A stretch of DNA of 64,000 nucleotides from Emcibacteraceae bacterium (GTDB taxonomy: Bacteria > Pseudomonadota > Alphaproteobacteria > Sphingomonadales > Emcibacteraceae): positions 434,001 to 498,000 of the forward strand of contig JAWKXO010000003.1 of NCBI GenBank assembly GCA_041396985.1. Direction: 5' to 3'. Positions 35,197 to 44,997 of the stretch are shown here, piece after piece. Under the pieces are notes generated by a model. It was not told where the DNA came from. It searched no databases and was given only the letters and a program-made list of their open reading frames with translations. The translations under genes were made by a program, and so were the position numbers. How positions within the stretch are numbered: position 1 is the first letter of the stretch; each line of letters opens with the position of its first letter.

Positions 35197-36417
35197 ATGA
35201 GTATTTTCAGGTTTTCCTATTTGGTCGTCAGCAAAATAGCATTGGTTTTATTATGGCTGGCTGCATCATCCGTTCATGCGCTGGCGATTAACAATAAAAA
35301 TACCTGCGAAAGTGAAAGTGCTATTATCACTTCCGATTATGATGGCGGTGGTATGAGCCAGTGCAGCACGATTATTCCCACTATTTTCAGGGTGATCATT
35401 GCGCCGGAAGATGAAAATGCCGAGCAGAGACCACCATGGTATTCATTCAAGATCACCAATAAAGATAAGGAAATGGTGGTTGTTGATGTCAATTATATTA
35501 AAGGATCGCACCAGTTTGATCCGAAGATCAGCACGGACGGCATAAACTGGTCGAGATTATCACAGGACAGTTTTAAAGTTAGTGAAAACGGGCACCGTTT
35601 TCAGCTGTTTCTGCCGGCGATGGATAGGCCGTTTTATATTTCTGCCCAGCCAATTTTTGATGGGGCTCAATATGACCGGTGGATGGACAGTCTTGTTGCA
35701 AGAGGGGCTGTTACAAAAAGCTCAATCGGTACCTCAGCACAGGGAAGACCCATTTATAAAATTCAGAGCAACAGTGATCTAAATACAGGAAAATATTTAT
35801 TTCTGATCGGTCGGCAGCATCCGGTTGAGGTAACGGGTGCTTATGCCATGCAGTCTTTTGTTGAGACCATTTATTCGGATACGCCGTTGGCGCGCGAATT
35901 TCGAAAACAATATGGCGTTATATCAATCCCGCTGGTCAATCCGGATGGTGTCGCGCTCGGCTATTGGCGTCATGCCACCGGTAAGCTTGATACGAACTGG
36001 GACTGGGGGCAGTTTGGCCAGAAGGAAACAAGGGTTATTTCGGAGGAACTGAAAAAATTCAAAACCAAAGGAACTCTTGAACTGTTTATAGATTTTCATG
36101 GCACCTATGATAATGAATTATACACACAATTCGGAAAGATGGGAGAATGGCCAAGCAGCTTTACCAGAAAATGGACGAGTGCTGTAAAAGCCCGGTTGCC
36201 GAATTATTATTATGATCATAAAAAGTTCAGCTTTACAGAACGACATCCCGGCTCGACCGAAGGCGGTTCCGCCAACCAGTATGTGTATAATTTGCTTGGT
36301 ACAACGACGATTATTTATGAAGAAGGTGAAAACACGCCAAAAGCCGTCGTTGAACAAAAAGGTCAGGTTGTTGCTGAAGAAATTATGCGGGTTCTGATGA
36401 CGTCAGGAACCAATTAA
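35197..36417 (+). CDS. M14-family zinc carboxypeptidase, secreted
   Basis: A 406-aa protein with a signal peptide (VSKIALVLLWLAASSVHALA). An N-terminal beta-sandwich (about 50-155), like that of cytosolic-carboxypeptidase-type M14 enzymes, precedes the catalytic domain. Zinc ligands are H208 and E211 in RQHPVEVTG and H301 in FIDFHGTYD. The catalytic Glu is in IIYEEGENT (about 375). NPDGVALGYWR is a conserved loop. It should trim C-terminal residues from peptides in the periplasm. Its stop shares TTAA with the stop of the convergent octaheme cytochrome gene. Confidence 0.85.
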   Translation: MSIFRFSYLVVSKIALVLLWLAASSVHALAINNKNTCESESAIITSDYDGGGMSQCSTIIPTIFRVIIAPEDENAEQRPPWYSFKITNKDKEMVVVDVNYIKGSHQFDPKISTDGINWSRLSQDSFKVSENGHRFQLFLPAMDRPFYISAQPIFDGAQYDRWMDSLVARGAVTKSSIGTSAQGRPIYKIQSNSDLNTGKYLFLIGRQHPVEVTGAYAMQSFVETIYSDTPLAREFRKQYGVISIPLVNPDGVALGYWRHATGKLDTNWDWGQFGQKETRVISEELKKFKTKGTLELFIDFHGTYDNELYTQFGKMGEWPSSFTRKWTSAVKARLPNYYYDHKKFSFTERHPGSTEGGSANQYVYNLLGTTTIIYEEGENTPKAVVEQKGQVVAEEIMRVLMTSGTN

Positions 36418-38426
36418 TTCTGTTGACCCAGCTGCTTTTGAGCCACCGAATAAACGTATGAATATTTACCGTTAGTCGGATCATTGACGGTTGCCTTTTT
36501 TAAGTAGGGAAGGGCGTCAGATGATTTTCCAGCTCTGATCAGATAAAGTCCTTTTGAAAAATTAAGGGCAGCATCCTCGGGTAAGTTAGATAAACCCAAT
36601 TCAATTGTTTCAATTGTTTTGGGTTCATTCCCCAATTCCCGATATCGGTCGGCAAGATTGACGTAGCTGGCGGGGAAATAAGGGTCAATTTCCATGGCCT
36701 TCAAATATTCTTTTACTTCATTTTCAAGGTCATTTTGTCCGCCATAAAAAAGACCCAGATTAAAATGACCTTCACCGCGCCAGGAAACCTGATTTTCGGC
36801 GGCTATAAATTCTGCTTTGGCTTTATCATATATTTCTTTTGTTTCAGTGGAAAACACCGAACTATCCACATCAGAAAGTGCACGTACGGTTTCAATGCGG
36901 ATGACTTTAAATTCATCTTTCAATAGTGGCAGCAGAAGGGCTTTTCGTTCAGCAGTGGGTATAAAAGCCGATGCCTTAATGGCCCCAAGCCGGATTAGTG
37001 GTTCATCAGAGGTAACCGCTAATCCGATGGTATTAAAACTGTTCTCATCCGGATAGCGGGATAGAAGTTCATATCCGCTGCCTCTGATGATCGACGGGAT
37101 AGTTTCATCGGCTATCATAATATTTAAAATTTGTTCAGCTTCCGGTGCGTTCTGATAAACGGCGCTGAACACTTCTCCGAAATGGGGAAGCGGGTTTTTT
37201 CCGGTCCATGATTTAATCTGCATAACGGCCCAACCGGCATCCTGATCAGTATGACAGTTGGTGCAGGCATCAGGCGCATCTGTCACATGGTTTAAGTCGG
37301 GTCTGGGAATACGAAAACTGTGATCACGGCGGGCATCAACCTCCATATATGTCCGCGTTGGCATATGACAGGAGACACACTGACCCCCGGCTGATCCCAT
37401 TTCATGGTTATGATGATCGGGCGTGTCAAAATGATCAGTCTGATGACATGTGGTGCACATGTCATTGCCCTCTGCTTTCAGTTTTAAGCTGTGGGGATTA
37501 TGACAGTCGCTACAGATAACGCCTTCAGCAAACATTTTGCTTTGCAGGAAAGACCCCCAGACATAGTCCTCGTCCCGCACCTGACCGTCCGGGAAATATT
37601 CCGGCATCAGAACCGGTGTCGGGGAAAAACTGTCAAGATAACGGTCGGTTGGTGAGAAACCATCGCTCAGCGGCGAGCGCCGTGAATGGCAGGCGGCACA
37701 GACCTCTATTTCGCGTTGATCCCTTTTTTCGCCTGTCCATCTGGCTGTGTGGGCACCCTCAACCAATTGCCAGCCTCCATCGGTCTTGCTGGTCATAATA
37801 TCATTTTCCGGAGTGTGGCAGGACCGGCAGTCCACACTTATTTTATCGAAATGGGTATTGAAGGTATTTTTTTCAGAATCATATCCACGTTTCAAGCCGC
37901 TCGAATGACAATCGGCACACATGCCGTTCCAGTTTTGCATCGGCTGTATCCAGTGCAGACGGTCATTTGTCGGGATATGTTCATCGCCATAAATATGAAA
38001 CCAGCGCTGCCCGCCGCGGCCCTCTGGACGACTGTCCCATGACAGGGGCAGGGTCTGATATTTTCCGCCCCCCATTTTAATCAGATATTGCTGTAACGGA
38101 TAAGTGCCGAATGTATAGTCGATTTTATGATCTTCGCCGTCTATATGGACCCAGTATTCAGTGTCCTTTTTATAAAACCTGTTTTCCTGACCGTCGATTG
38201 TTACGGGTACATTATCAAATTTTCCAAGGACCGATTTGTCATTGGCAACTGCCATTGCCTTCTGATGGTCTGAACCATTCCAGTTTTTCCATTCCATAAA
38301 ATGACAGGTCCGGCAGTTTTTATCGGCCGGGTGAGCGGCATTAGCGTTGATATGAATATTTAATATCACTACCGAAATTAGGGCTAATAATATGAATTTT
38401 ATTATTATATTCGGCTTTCTTTTCAT
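36414..38426 (-). CDS. Octaheme c-type cytochrome with C-terminal TPR-like helices
   Basis: A 670-aa periplasmic protein with an uncleaved or cleavable N-terminal helix (IIIKFILLALISVVILNIHI). Eight CXXCH sites have their first Cys at residues 38, 170, 200, 243, 305, 324, 350 and 388. The C-terminal part (about 540-670) is helical and TPR-like (GEGHFNLGLFYGGQNDLENEVKEYLKAMEIDPYFPASYVNLADRYRELG). The heme spacing and the PDACTNCHT site resemble the doubled-CXXCH, DmsE/c554-like families. It follows glcF by 18 bp as the last gene of an eight-gene minus-strand unit, so it may carry electrons from the GlcDEF complex or the GMC enzymes. That link is inference. Confidence 0.8.
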   Translation of the reverse strand: MKRKPNIIIKFILLALISVVILNIHINANAAHPADKNCRTCHFMEWKNWNGSDHQKAMAVANDKSVLGKFDNVPVTIDGQENRFYKKDTEYWVHIDGEDHKIDYTFGTYPLQQYLIKMGGGKYQTLPLSWDSRPEGRGGQRWFHIYGDEHIPTNDRLHWIQPMQNWNGMCADCHSSGLKRGYDSEKNTFNTHFDKISVDCRSCHTPENDIMTSKTDGGWQLVEGAHTARWTGEKRDQREIEVCAACHSRRSPLSDGFSPTDRYLDSFSPTPVLMPEYFPDGQVRDEDYVWGSFLQSKMFAEGVICSDCHNPHSLKLKAEGNDMCTTCHQTDHFDTPDHHNHEMGSAGGQCVSCHMPTRTYMEVDARRDHSFRIPRPDLNHVTDAPDACTNCHTDQDAGWAVMQIKSWTGKNPLPHFGEVFSAVYQNAPEAEQILNIMIADETIPSIIRGSGYELLSRYPDENSFNTIGLAVTSDEPLIRLGAIKASAFIPTAERKALLLPLLKDEFKVIRIETVRALSDVDSSVFSTETKEIYDKAKAEFIAAENQVSWRGEGHFNLGLFYGGQNDLENEVKEYLKAMEIDPYFPASYVNLADRYRELGNEPKTIETIELGLSNLPEDAALNFSKGLYLIRAGKSSDALPYLKKATVNDPTNGKYSYVYSVAQKQLGQQN

Positions 38427-38444
38427 AATGATTTTATATCTGTT

Positions 38445-39719
38445 TCAGGTTATCGCTTCCGGTTTTTTGCCGCCTGTGGCCCAGTTTAAGAGCTCTATGA
38501 CATGTAGTGCCGGGATATCAGTGCCACTGGCAATATGAATATTACAGCCAAGATTGCTGCTGGCAACCACATCTGCTTTGGTGGCTTCAATATTTTTTAT
38601 TTTTCGAGCTCTAAGCTCGCGCGCAATTTCCGGCTGGATGATGTTGTAGGTTCCGGCGGAACCGCAGCAAATATGGCTTTCTTTTAAATAGGAAACGTTA
38701 AATCCGGCTTGCTTCAACAGCCGGGCCGGCAGGTCACCTATTTTCTGACCGTGATTAAGCGAGCAGGCCGAATGATAGGCAACATTGATATTGTCTGGTA
38801 TCTGCGTTTTGCCAAGGCCGATTTCATTAATCACTTCTGAAATGTCTTTGGCAAGGGACGCGACCATTTTGGCTTTATCAGCATAATCAGGATCATGGCG
38901 GAACATATGGCCATAATCTTTAATAGATGTGCCGCAGCCGGACGTGTTGATGACGATGGTATCAAGTTTTCCATTTTCTATTTCAGAAATCCAGCCATCT
39001 ATATAGCGTTTGGCAATATTTATTGCATTTTCTGATTTTCCCATATGTTCATCAAGCGCCCCACAACAGCCAACGGCAGGTGGAACCACCACTTCAACGC
39101 CGTGATTAGATAAAAATTCCAGGGTTGCCAGATTGATATGTTCGCCGACCGCGCGCTGTACGCATCCGGCACTTAAGCCCATCCTGTATTTTGAGTTGCC
39201 TTTTGCATTGGTAAGTTGTGGAGCCTTTTCATGACTAAGTGGGGGTCTAAGCTCAATCATGGCCCGGAGTTTATCCGGCAGGACTGTTTTAAAAGGGCGG
39301 AGCAGGTTGGATGCCCTGACCGCCAGTTTAAAACGGTTCGGGTAGGGTAATATCGTGCTTAGCAAGTCCCTGAATAATCGTTCTCCAAGTGGTCTTTTAA
39401 ATGTTTTTTCAATATGGCTTCGTCCATGCGCCAACAGATGAGCATAATCAACACCGGATGGACAGGTGGTGGTGCAGGACAGACAGGTCAGGCATTTGTC
39501 CAGATGTTCGACCTCCACTTCCGTAGCTGCTCTGTCATTTTCGAGCATTTCCTTAATCAGGTAAATGCGGCCGCGCGGGCTATCCAGTTCATTCCCCAGC
39601 AGCAGATAAGTGGGGCAGGTCGCCATACAGAAGCCGCAATGGACGCAGTTTCGTAAGATTTTTTCTGCTTCTGCTGTTTTTGGGTCTTCCAGTTGTTTTT
39701 GGGAAAATCTGGTTTGCAT
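38445..39719 (-). CDS. glcF: Glycolate oxidase iron-sulfur subunit
   Basis: A 424-aa protein with two 4Fe-4S motifs, CVHCGFCMATCP (about 26-37) and CLTCLSCTTTCP (about 77-88). Two CCG domains follow with CCGALDEH and CCGSAGTYN, plus the GCGTSIKDYG loop. This is the usual GlcF architecture and length. It passes electrons from the flavin subunits to the quinone pool at the inner membrane. It starts 2 bp after glcE, and the octaheme cytochrome follows. Lactate-type paralogues of GlcDEF exist, so 2-hydroxy acid substrates other than glycolate are possible. Confidence 0.9.
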   Translation of the reverse strand: MQTRFSQKQLEDPKTAEAEKILRNCVHCGFCMATCPTYLLLGNELDSPRGRIYLIKEMLENDRAATEVEVEHLDKCLTCLSCTTTCPSGVDYAHLLAHGRSHIEKTFKRPLGERLFRDLLSTILPYPNRFKLAVRASNLLRPFKTVLPDKLRAMIELRPPLSHEKAPQLTNAKGNSKYRMGLSAGCVQRAVGEHINLATLEFLSNHGVEVVVPPAVGCCGALDEHMGKSENAINIAKRYIDGWISEIENGKLDTIVINTSGCGTSIKDYGHMFRHDPDYADKAKMVASLAKDISEVINEIGLGKTQIPDNINVAYHSACSLNHGQKIGDLPARLLKQAGFNVSYLKESHICCGSAGTYNIIQPEIARELRARKIKNIEATKADVVASSNLGCNIHIASGTDIPALHVIELLNWATGGKKPEAIT

Positions 39720-39721
39720 GG

Positions 39722-40843
39722 TTAAAATCCCAACCTTCCCGGGTTCAGTATATTTTTTGGGTCAAACGCCTTTTTAATACGTCTGCTTAAATCACTGATC
39801 AGCGGATCAGGTGTTTTGTTAAAGGGCAGATCAAGCTGAGCTTCGGCATTTCTGATCAGCCAGTAGGCCCCCTTATAAATTTTCGGAATATCCAATGATG
39901 ACATCCAGAGCAGCCCACCTGCCCAATCAAGAAAATAAAAGTCCGGATTATGGTTTTTGATAATGTTCATTACTTCACTTGCTGCAACACTGATTTTCCA
40001 TAAGGGAAGGTTTTTGGGTGGATTAAGTGGGGCAACATCGCGAATGCGTCGCCATAGTTCTTCACTTTCCTCTCTTTGGAGTTCAGAAATGTCAAGTTTC
40101 CCGATCATATTTTTAATTGCTGCTTTTCTTTCGCCTAGTGAAGCGTTTGTTCCTTCAATGCGGATAAAGGTTCCCGTTTCAGGAATGTGTGCAAGGCCGC
40201 TTACTTCATAAGGGCAGGCGGCAATAGTCGACATTAGCGAAATGGCTGTTTCAGTTTCCAGGTTATCAATTTTAAGGCTTATTTCATTCTCTGCTTTTGG
40301 CGCCAGTTTTAAGGTCATTTCTGTTATGGCCCCAAGGGTGCCGTATGAGCCGCACATTAATTTGCTGACATCATAGCCGCTGACATTTTTTACAACTCGT
40401 CCGCCAGCCTTAAAAATTTGACCGTACCCCGATATGCCCTGAATGCCGAGGATATAATCGCGCGCGCCACCAGCCAGAAACCGTTTTGGGCCGGATAAAT
40501 TTGTGCCGATAATGCCACCGATAGTGCCTATGCCAGGATCATTACCAAGCAACGGCCCATAATCCGGTGGTTCAAATTTAAGTTCCTGATTATGTTCCTT
40601 AAGCAGGGTTTTAAGATCCCGAAGCAAGACCCCGGGTTCAAGCGTGATCACCAGTTCTTCCGGTTCATAAAGCTTAACCCGGTTAAGGACTTTTAATGAT
40701 ACTACAGAATGCGTATTCATTGTGTGCCCGAGGGGAATCAGGCTGCCACCGGTTCTGATATCCAGGCTTTTTTCCATGACAATATGATCGCAAATGCAAT
40801 TGCGAACCTGGTCTTCGGTAGTGGGGCAAATTAAGTCAGTCAT
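39722..40843 (-). CDS. glcE: Glycolate oxidase FAD-binding subunit
   Basis: A 373-aa FAD-linked oxidase domain protein. FAD contacts are in RTGGSLIPLGHT (about 31-42) and DPGIGTIGGIIGTNLSGPKRFLAGGARDYILG (about 103-134). The C-terminus FDPKNILNPGRLGF is typical of GlcD/GlcE-type oxidases. Its first base overlaps the last base of the glcD stop, and it precedes glcF. GlcE is the shorter flavin subunit that, with GlcD and GlcF, forms membrane-associated glycolate dehydrogenase. Confidence 0.9.
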   Translation of the reverse strand: MTDLICPTTEDQVRNCICDHIVMEKSLDIRTGGSLIPLGHTMNTHSVVSLKVLNRVKLYEPEELVITLEPGVLLRDLKTLLKEHNQELKFEPPDYGPLLGNDPGIGTIGGIIGTNLSGPKRFLAGGARDYILGIQGISGYGQIFKAGGRVVKNVSGYDVSKLMCGSYGTLGAITEMTLKLAPKAENEISLKIDNLETETAISLMSTIAACPYEVSGLAHIPETGTFIRIEGTNASLGERKAAIKNMIGKLDISELQREESEELWRRIRDVAPLNPPKNLPLWKISVAASEVMNIIKNHNPDFYFLDWAGGLLWMSSLDIPKIYKGAYWLIRNAEAQLDLPFNKTPDPLISDLSRRIKKAFDPKNILNPGRLGF

Positions 40844-42330
40844 CAGAATCTGGGTATATCAGGAAATAACAGCTTGCCGCCATGAATATGCATTTTACCA
40901 AGCTCCGCGCAGCGGTGAAGTTCCGGAAACATTTTGCCTGGGTTTAGGCGGTGATTCGGGTCAAAAGCGCATTTGATCCTTTCCTGCTGGTTAAGGTCGT
41001 CTTTCGTGAACATGGCAGGCATCAGGTCGCGTTTCTCGACACCGACACCATGCTCGCCGGTAAGGGCACCGCCGACCTCAACGCAAAGCCTTAAAATATC
41101 GGCACCGAATAATTCTGCGCGTTCAAGTTCCCCCGGGACATTAGCATCATAAAGGATAAGTGGATGCAGATTGCCGTCTCCTGCGTGGAAAACGTTGGCA
41201 ACCCTTAGACCATATTTTTTGGAAAGCTCATTCATACGGCGGAGAACGATGGGCAGTTTTTTGCGTGGGATAGACCCGTCCATGCAGTAATAATCCGGTG
41301 AAATTCGCCCCACGGCGGGGAAAGCAGCCTTGCGCCCGGCCCAGAAACCATTTTTTTCTTCTTCACTTTTACTGATAGAAATGGAAGTCGCTCCTAATTC
41401 TTTCGCCAATTCTGATACGCACTGAGTGAAATAATCAACTTCACTTTCCACGCCGTCAAATTCGGCGATTAATATCGCTTCTGCGTCACGCGGGTATCCG
41501 GGCTGGCAATAATCCTCAGCGGCATTGATCGCCAGATTATCCATCATTTCCATTCCGGCCGGAATGATGCCGGCGGCAATTGTTCGGGCGACGCATTCAC
41601 CAGCTTTTTCAATATCATCAAAACCGATCAGCATTGCTTTTACCACATTGGCTTTAGGTAAAATGCGAACGGTTGCCTCGGTGACGACGCCTAGTAGCCC
41701 TTCAGAGCCGGTAACAAGTCCGATCAGGTCATAGCCGCTTTCCTGCATATGTTTTCCGCCAAGTTCAATGATATCGCCATTCATCAACACCATTTTAAGT
41801 CCAAGTATATTATTGGTCGTCAGCCCGTATTTTAAACAGTGAACACCGCCTGAATTTTCGGCGACATTGCCACCGATTGTGCAGGCAATCTGACTGGATG
41901 GGTCGGGAGCATAATAAAAGCCATGATCCTCAACCGCATGGGTGATGGCAAGGTTGGTAACCCCGCACTCGGTGACAACAGAGCGGTTCTGATAATCAAT
42001 ATCGATGATTTTATTAAGCCTGGAAAGGCCAAGGGTAAGCCCATCAGCAAGGGGCAATGCCCCGCCGGAAAGCGAGGTGCCGGCCCCCCTTGGCACGACT
42101 TTTATGTTAAGCTCGTGGCATATTTTTAAAACTTCGCTGACTTCCTGTGTGCAACTGGGCAGGGCAACGATCATCGGCGGTTGCCGATATGCGGTCAGTC
42201 CATCCGATTCAAATGCCTTTCGGCCCTGATCAGACGTAATAACGGCCTCTTTACCCAATAGACGAACAAGTCGCCCGGTAAGATCGGGCAGCTTATCAAA
42301 AATTTCCTGTTCCGGGTCCGGCATTTTCAT
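40843..42330 (-). CDS. glcD: Glycolate oxidase catalytic FAD subunit
   Basis: A 495-aa FAD-binding oxidase. The motifs are VPRGAGTSLSGGALPLADG (about 97-115), PDPSSQIACTIGGNVAENSGGVHCLKYG (about 146-173), a C-terminal HAGDGNLHPLILYD loop and GALTGEHGVGVEKRD. It oxidises glycolate or a related 2-hydroxy acid and passes electrons on to GlcF. In this operon it follows an MFS transporter gene by 12 bp. The substrate may be a 2-hydroxy acid made by the upstream Tm-1/PEP-hydrolase-like enzymes. Confidence 0.9.
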   Translation of the reverse strand: MKMPDPEQEIFDKLPDLTGRLVRLLGKEAVITSDQGRKAFESDGLTAYRQPPMIVALPSCTQEVSEVLKICHELNIKVVPRGAGTSLSGGALPLADGLTLGLSRLNKIIDIDYQNRSVVTECGVTNLAITHAVEDHGFYYAPDPSSQIACTIGGNVAENSGGVHCLKYGLTTNNILGLKMVLMNGDIIELGGKHMQESGYDLIGLVTGSEGLLGVVTEATVRILPKANVVKAMLIGFDDIEKAGECVARTIAAGIIPAGMEMMDNLAINAAEDYCQPGYPRDAEAILIAEFDGVESEVDYFTQCVSELAKELGATSISISKSEEEKNGFWAGRKAAFPAVGRISPDYYCMDGSIPRKKLPIVLRRMNELSKKYGLRVANVFHAGDGNLHPLILYDANVPGELERAELFGADILRLCVEVGGALTGEHGVGVEKRDLMPAMFTKDDLNQQERIKCAFDPNHRLNPGKMFPELHRCAELGKMHIHGGKLLFPDIPRF

Positions 42331-42342
42331 AAGAAATACCCT

Positions 42343-43659
42343 TTATTCGCCAGGTGCACCTTCCGCAGCCATTTTTGCAAGTCGGCGATCATTATACCAT
42401 ACCCCACCAAAAATGAATAATAGCGCAATGGGCAGAAGGGCGACAGTCTGAAATGATTTTTCCGCGGCATAGATAAGCGAGTTGATCTGTTCGGGGCTTC
42501 CATCTGCCATGGCGGCAAAGGCATCAGCGCCACCGGCCGCTTCCAGTTTAGCCTTGTCATAGGCGGCCCCAAGGATCGGAAGCACGATATAAGTTGCCAT
42601 AGCACCGGCTGAACCGATCAGGCCAATCGTCCAAGCACCACCACGAGGGTATCGTTCAGCGGCGGAAGCAAGCATTGTCGGCCACATAAAGCAGACACCG
42701 GCCCCCCAGAAAGTCGCCGCAAGCACGCCGGTCACAGGACTGTCAGCTACACTCAGCATGTAAAGACCAATAGTGGTCAGTAATGATGAAACCCATAAAA
42801 GCCCAACGGGAGAGAGCTTATGAGCAATCGGTCCGGCAAAATGGCGCATTACAAACATAATGCCGCTGACATAAACAAGAAGTAAGATACCCCGCATACC
42901 GACAGTATGGGTAAGGGCCAGATCGACCCACTGACCAGGGGCGAGTTCTGATGATGCGGTAAGGAACATGGCCCCAAACCAGATAAAGAAACTGGGGCGT
43001 CTGAAAATTTCCTTGATCATGTCATTAAAGCTCACATCCAGAACCGAGCTTTCGGTTTTTGGAAATTTTACCCCTATATTAAGAAGCAGGAACCCGGCGG
43101 CAGGAATAAAAATTACAGACAAGGCAATCTGCCAGTTCAGATCGAGAGCGTTGATCAGTATTCCGGATAAACCACCAACAATAAGACCTGCCGGCCACCA
43201 GGCGTGGAGCACGTTTAACCGATGGGTTTTATCCTCCGGATAAAGTGAAGCAGTGGCCGGATTAATGGCGGATTCGACAAAACCCCAGGCAATGCCTTTG
43301 AGCAGCATGCCAAACCAGAGTGCCCAGTAGATGTTTGCCCCGGATGTAATATTGCCAGCAAAGACAACAATGGCATTTCCAATGATGATAAGGGAAGCGG
43401 CCATGGTAATGGCCCGCCCCATGCCGATCACATCCATAAACGGGCTGACCAGAAAAAGGGTTACTGAAAAGCCAAGAAAAATGATGCCGAGGATTTCCCC
43501 GATCATGGTGGCGGATGTCTTAAAATCAATTGGATCAAGGAAGTTGCTTTTAAGATCGGCCGCAACGGTAGCACCAAGCGACATGGATATGGCAATTGTA
43601 AATAGGGCCATGGTACATATTAAAAATATTCTGCTGCGATCATACTCTGTTTCAGACAT
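42343..43659 (-). CDS. MFS transporter
   Basis: A 438-aa major-facilitator transporter with about twelve helices. The loop after helix 2 is FMDVIGMGRAITMAA, an altered form of the usual GxxxDRxGRR motif. The second half includes GPIAHKLSPVGLLWVSS. The profile resembles sugar/FucP-like carriers, but the match is weak. As fourth gene of the AraC-controlled unit, between the SRPBCC gene (44 bp) and glcD (12 bp), it probably imports the pathway substrate or an oxidised sugar from the periplasm. Confidence 0.75.
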   Translation of the reverse strand: MSETEYDRSRIFLICTMALFTIAISMSLGATVAADLKSNFLDPIDFKTSATMIGEILGIIFLGFSVTLFLVSPFMDVIGMGRAITMAASLIIIGNAIVVFAGNITSGANIYWALWFGMLLKGIAWGFVESAINPATASLYPEDKTHRLNVLHAWWPAGLIVGGLSGILINALDLNWQIALSVIFIPAAGFLLLNIGVKFPKTESSVLDVSFNDMIKEIFRRPSFFIWFGAMFLTASSELAPGQWVDLALTHTVGMRGILLLVYVSGIMFVMRHFAGPIAHKLSPVGLLWVSSLLTTIGLYMLSVADSPVTGVLAATFWGAGVCFMWPTMLASAAERYPRGGAWTIGLIGSAGAMATYIVLPILGAAYDKAKLEAAGGADAFAAMADGSPEQINSLIYAAEKSFQTVALLPIALLFIFGGVWYNDRRLAKMAAEGAPGE

Positions 43660-43703
43660 TTAAGCCTCCCTTGGTTAATCCCTATTGATCCATCTATAGA
43701 TCT

Positions 43704-44141
43704 TTATTTTGCGAAATGTTCCTTTAAGGCCGTAAAACCGCTTTGAAAAACGCCGTTTGCAACCATGTCCGCTTTTTCATCTTCTTTGCCCGCTTCGGTG
43801 GTAAATTCAGCTGACCATTGAATGTAGGTCCGATCACCGTCTGTAATCGGACGAAGCTCCATGGTGGAAAAATAATTAAAAAGTCCAAGGCCAGTTGTCA
43901 GCATGTCATAAGTGAATGTGTAGTCAATATCGGAAAAAGCCAAAAGTGTTTCGCGAATATTTTCACCATCATGCAGATAGAAATTCCTGACGCATCCCAC
44001 GGTAAAAGGGTTAAGGCCATCCTCTATTTCACTGCGGGCAATGCCAGGGTGCCATTTTGGTAAATCATTAAATCCGCGGACAACTTCCCAGACTTTGTCG
44101 ATGGGGGCATCAATAACCGATGTTTCAAATACTGTTACCAT
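43704..44141 (-). CDS. SRPBCC-family (Bet v1-like, polyketide-cyclase-type) protein
   Basis: A 145-aa protein of the SRPBCC/START-like fold. It starts VTVFETSVIDAPIDKVWEVVRGFNDLPKWHPGIARSEI and ends TTEAGKEDEKADMVANGVFQSGFTALKEHF. The fold makes a ligand-binding cavity, and individual members bind or cyclise hydrophobic compounds or act in metabolism. It stands 12 bp after the PEP-hydrolase-like gene and is co-transcribed with it. Its job in this unit is unknown. Confidence 0.75.
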   Translation of the reverse strand: MVTVFETSVIDAPIDKVWEVVRGFNDLPKWHPGIARSEIEDGLNPFTVGCVRNFYLHDGENIRETLLAFSDIDYTFTYDMLTTGLGLFNYFSTMELRPITDGDRTYIQWSAEFTTEAGKEDEKADMVANGVFQSGFTALKEHFAK

Positions 44142-44153
44142 TTTATTCTCCGC

Positions 44154-44987
44154 TTATTTGATTTTCATGCTTTTAAATGTTTTTGTACATTCAGTCAGGG
44201 CGATTTCCGTCGGCAGCCTTTCCATACTGCTGGCACCATAGAAGCCGTGACATTCAGGACATTTTTCAAGAATATACTGCGCATCAGCCGGTGTTGAAAT
44301 AGGTCCGCCGTGACAAAGATATATAATATCATCGCGCACGGTTTTAGCGGCGGCAATCCATTCATTAATCATATCCGCGCACTGTTCAAGGGTCGGCGCA
44401 GTGGACACCCCGATCGCGCCGCCCGTTGTACAACCAAGATGAGCAACAATGATATCTGCACCAGCTTTGGCCATATCAATGGCTTCCTGCGCATTAAAAA
44501 CATAGGGTGTCGTCAGCATATCCTGCTCATGGGCAATACGGATCATATCGACCTCAAGACCGAAACCCATACCTGTTTCTTCGAAATTGGCGCGGATATT
44601 GCCGTCAAATAACCCAACGGTGGGGAAGTTCTGTACCCCGCTGAAGCCCATATCTTTAAGCTTTTTGATAAACCGCTCCATATCAACAAACGGGTCAGTA
44701 CCGTTGACGCCAGCCAGAACGGGAACATTTTTCACCACCGGGAGCACTTCTTTTGCCATATCAACAACAATTTCATTGGCATTGCCGTAGGATAAAAGTC
44801 CGGCCAGTGACCCGCGTCCTGCCATGCGGTAACGCCCTGAATTATAGATCACGATCAGATCAATGCCACCAGCTTCCTCGCATTTTGCGGATAGGCCTGT
44901 TCCTGCCCCGCCACCGATAATGGGAATACCTTTTTCAATTTGCTTTCGAAAGCCGGCCATTAATTCTTTTCTGCTTAATTTATTCAT
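44154..44987 (-). CDS. PEP-hydrolase-family TIM-barrel protein (PF09370 type)
   Basis: A 277-aa TIM barrel. It opens with KGIPIIGGGAGTGLSAKCEEAGGIDLIVIYNSGRYRMAGRGSLAGLLSYGNANEIV, a hallmark of the PF09370 phosphoenolpyruvate-hydrolase-like family. Further motifs are GVNGTDPFVD, GFSGVQNFPTVGLFDG, and DIIVAHLGCTTGGAIG. In fungi and plants this domain is commonly fused to a Tm-1-like domain; here the Tm-1-like gene is its upstream neighbour by 10 bp, which supports a joint function. The reaction is not known to me; the family name should not be taken as its activity. Confidence 0.82.
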   Translation of the reverse strand: MNKLSRKELMAGFRKQIEKGIPIIGGGAGTGLSAKCEEAGGIDLIVIYNSGRYRMAGRGSLAGLLSYGNANEIVVDMAKEVLPVVKNVPVLAGVNGTDPFVDMERFIKKLKDMGFSGVQNFPTVGLFDGNIRANFEETGMGFGLEVDMIRIAHEQDMLTTPYVFNAQEAIDMAKAGADIIVAHLGCTTGGAIGVSTAPTLEQCADMINEWIAAAKTVRDDIIYLCHGGPISTPADAQYILEKCPECHGFYGASSMERLPTEIALTECTKTFKSMKIK

Positions 44988-44997
44988 TTGCTATTCT

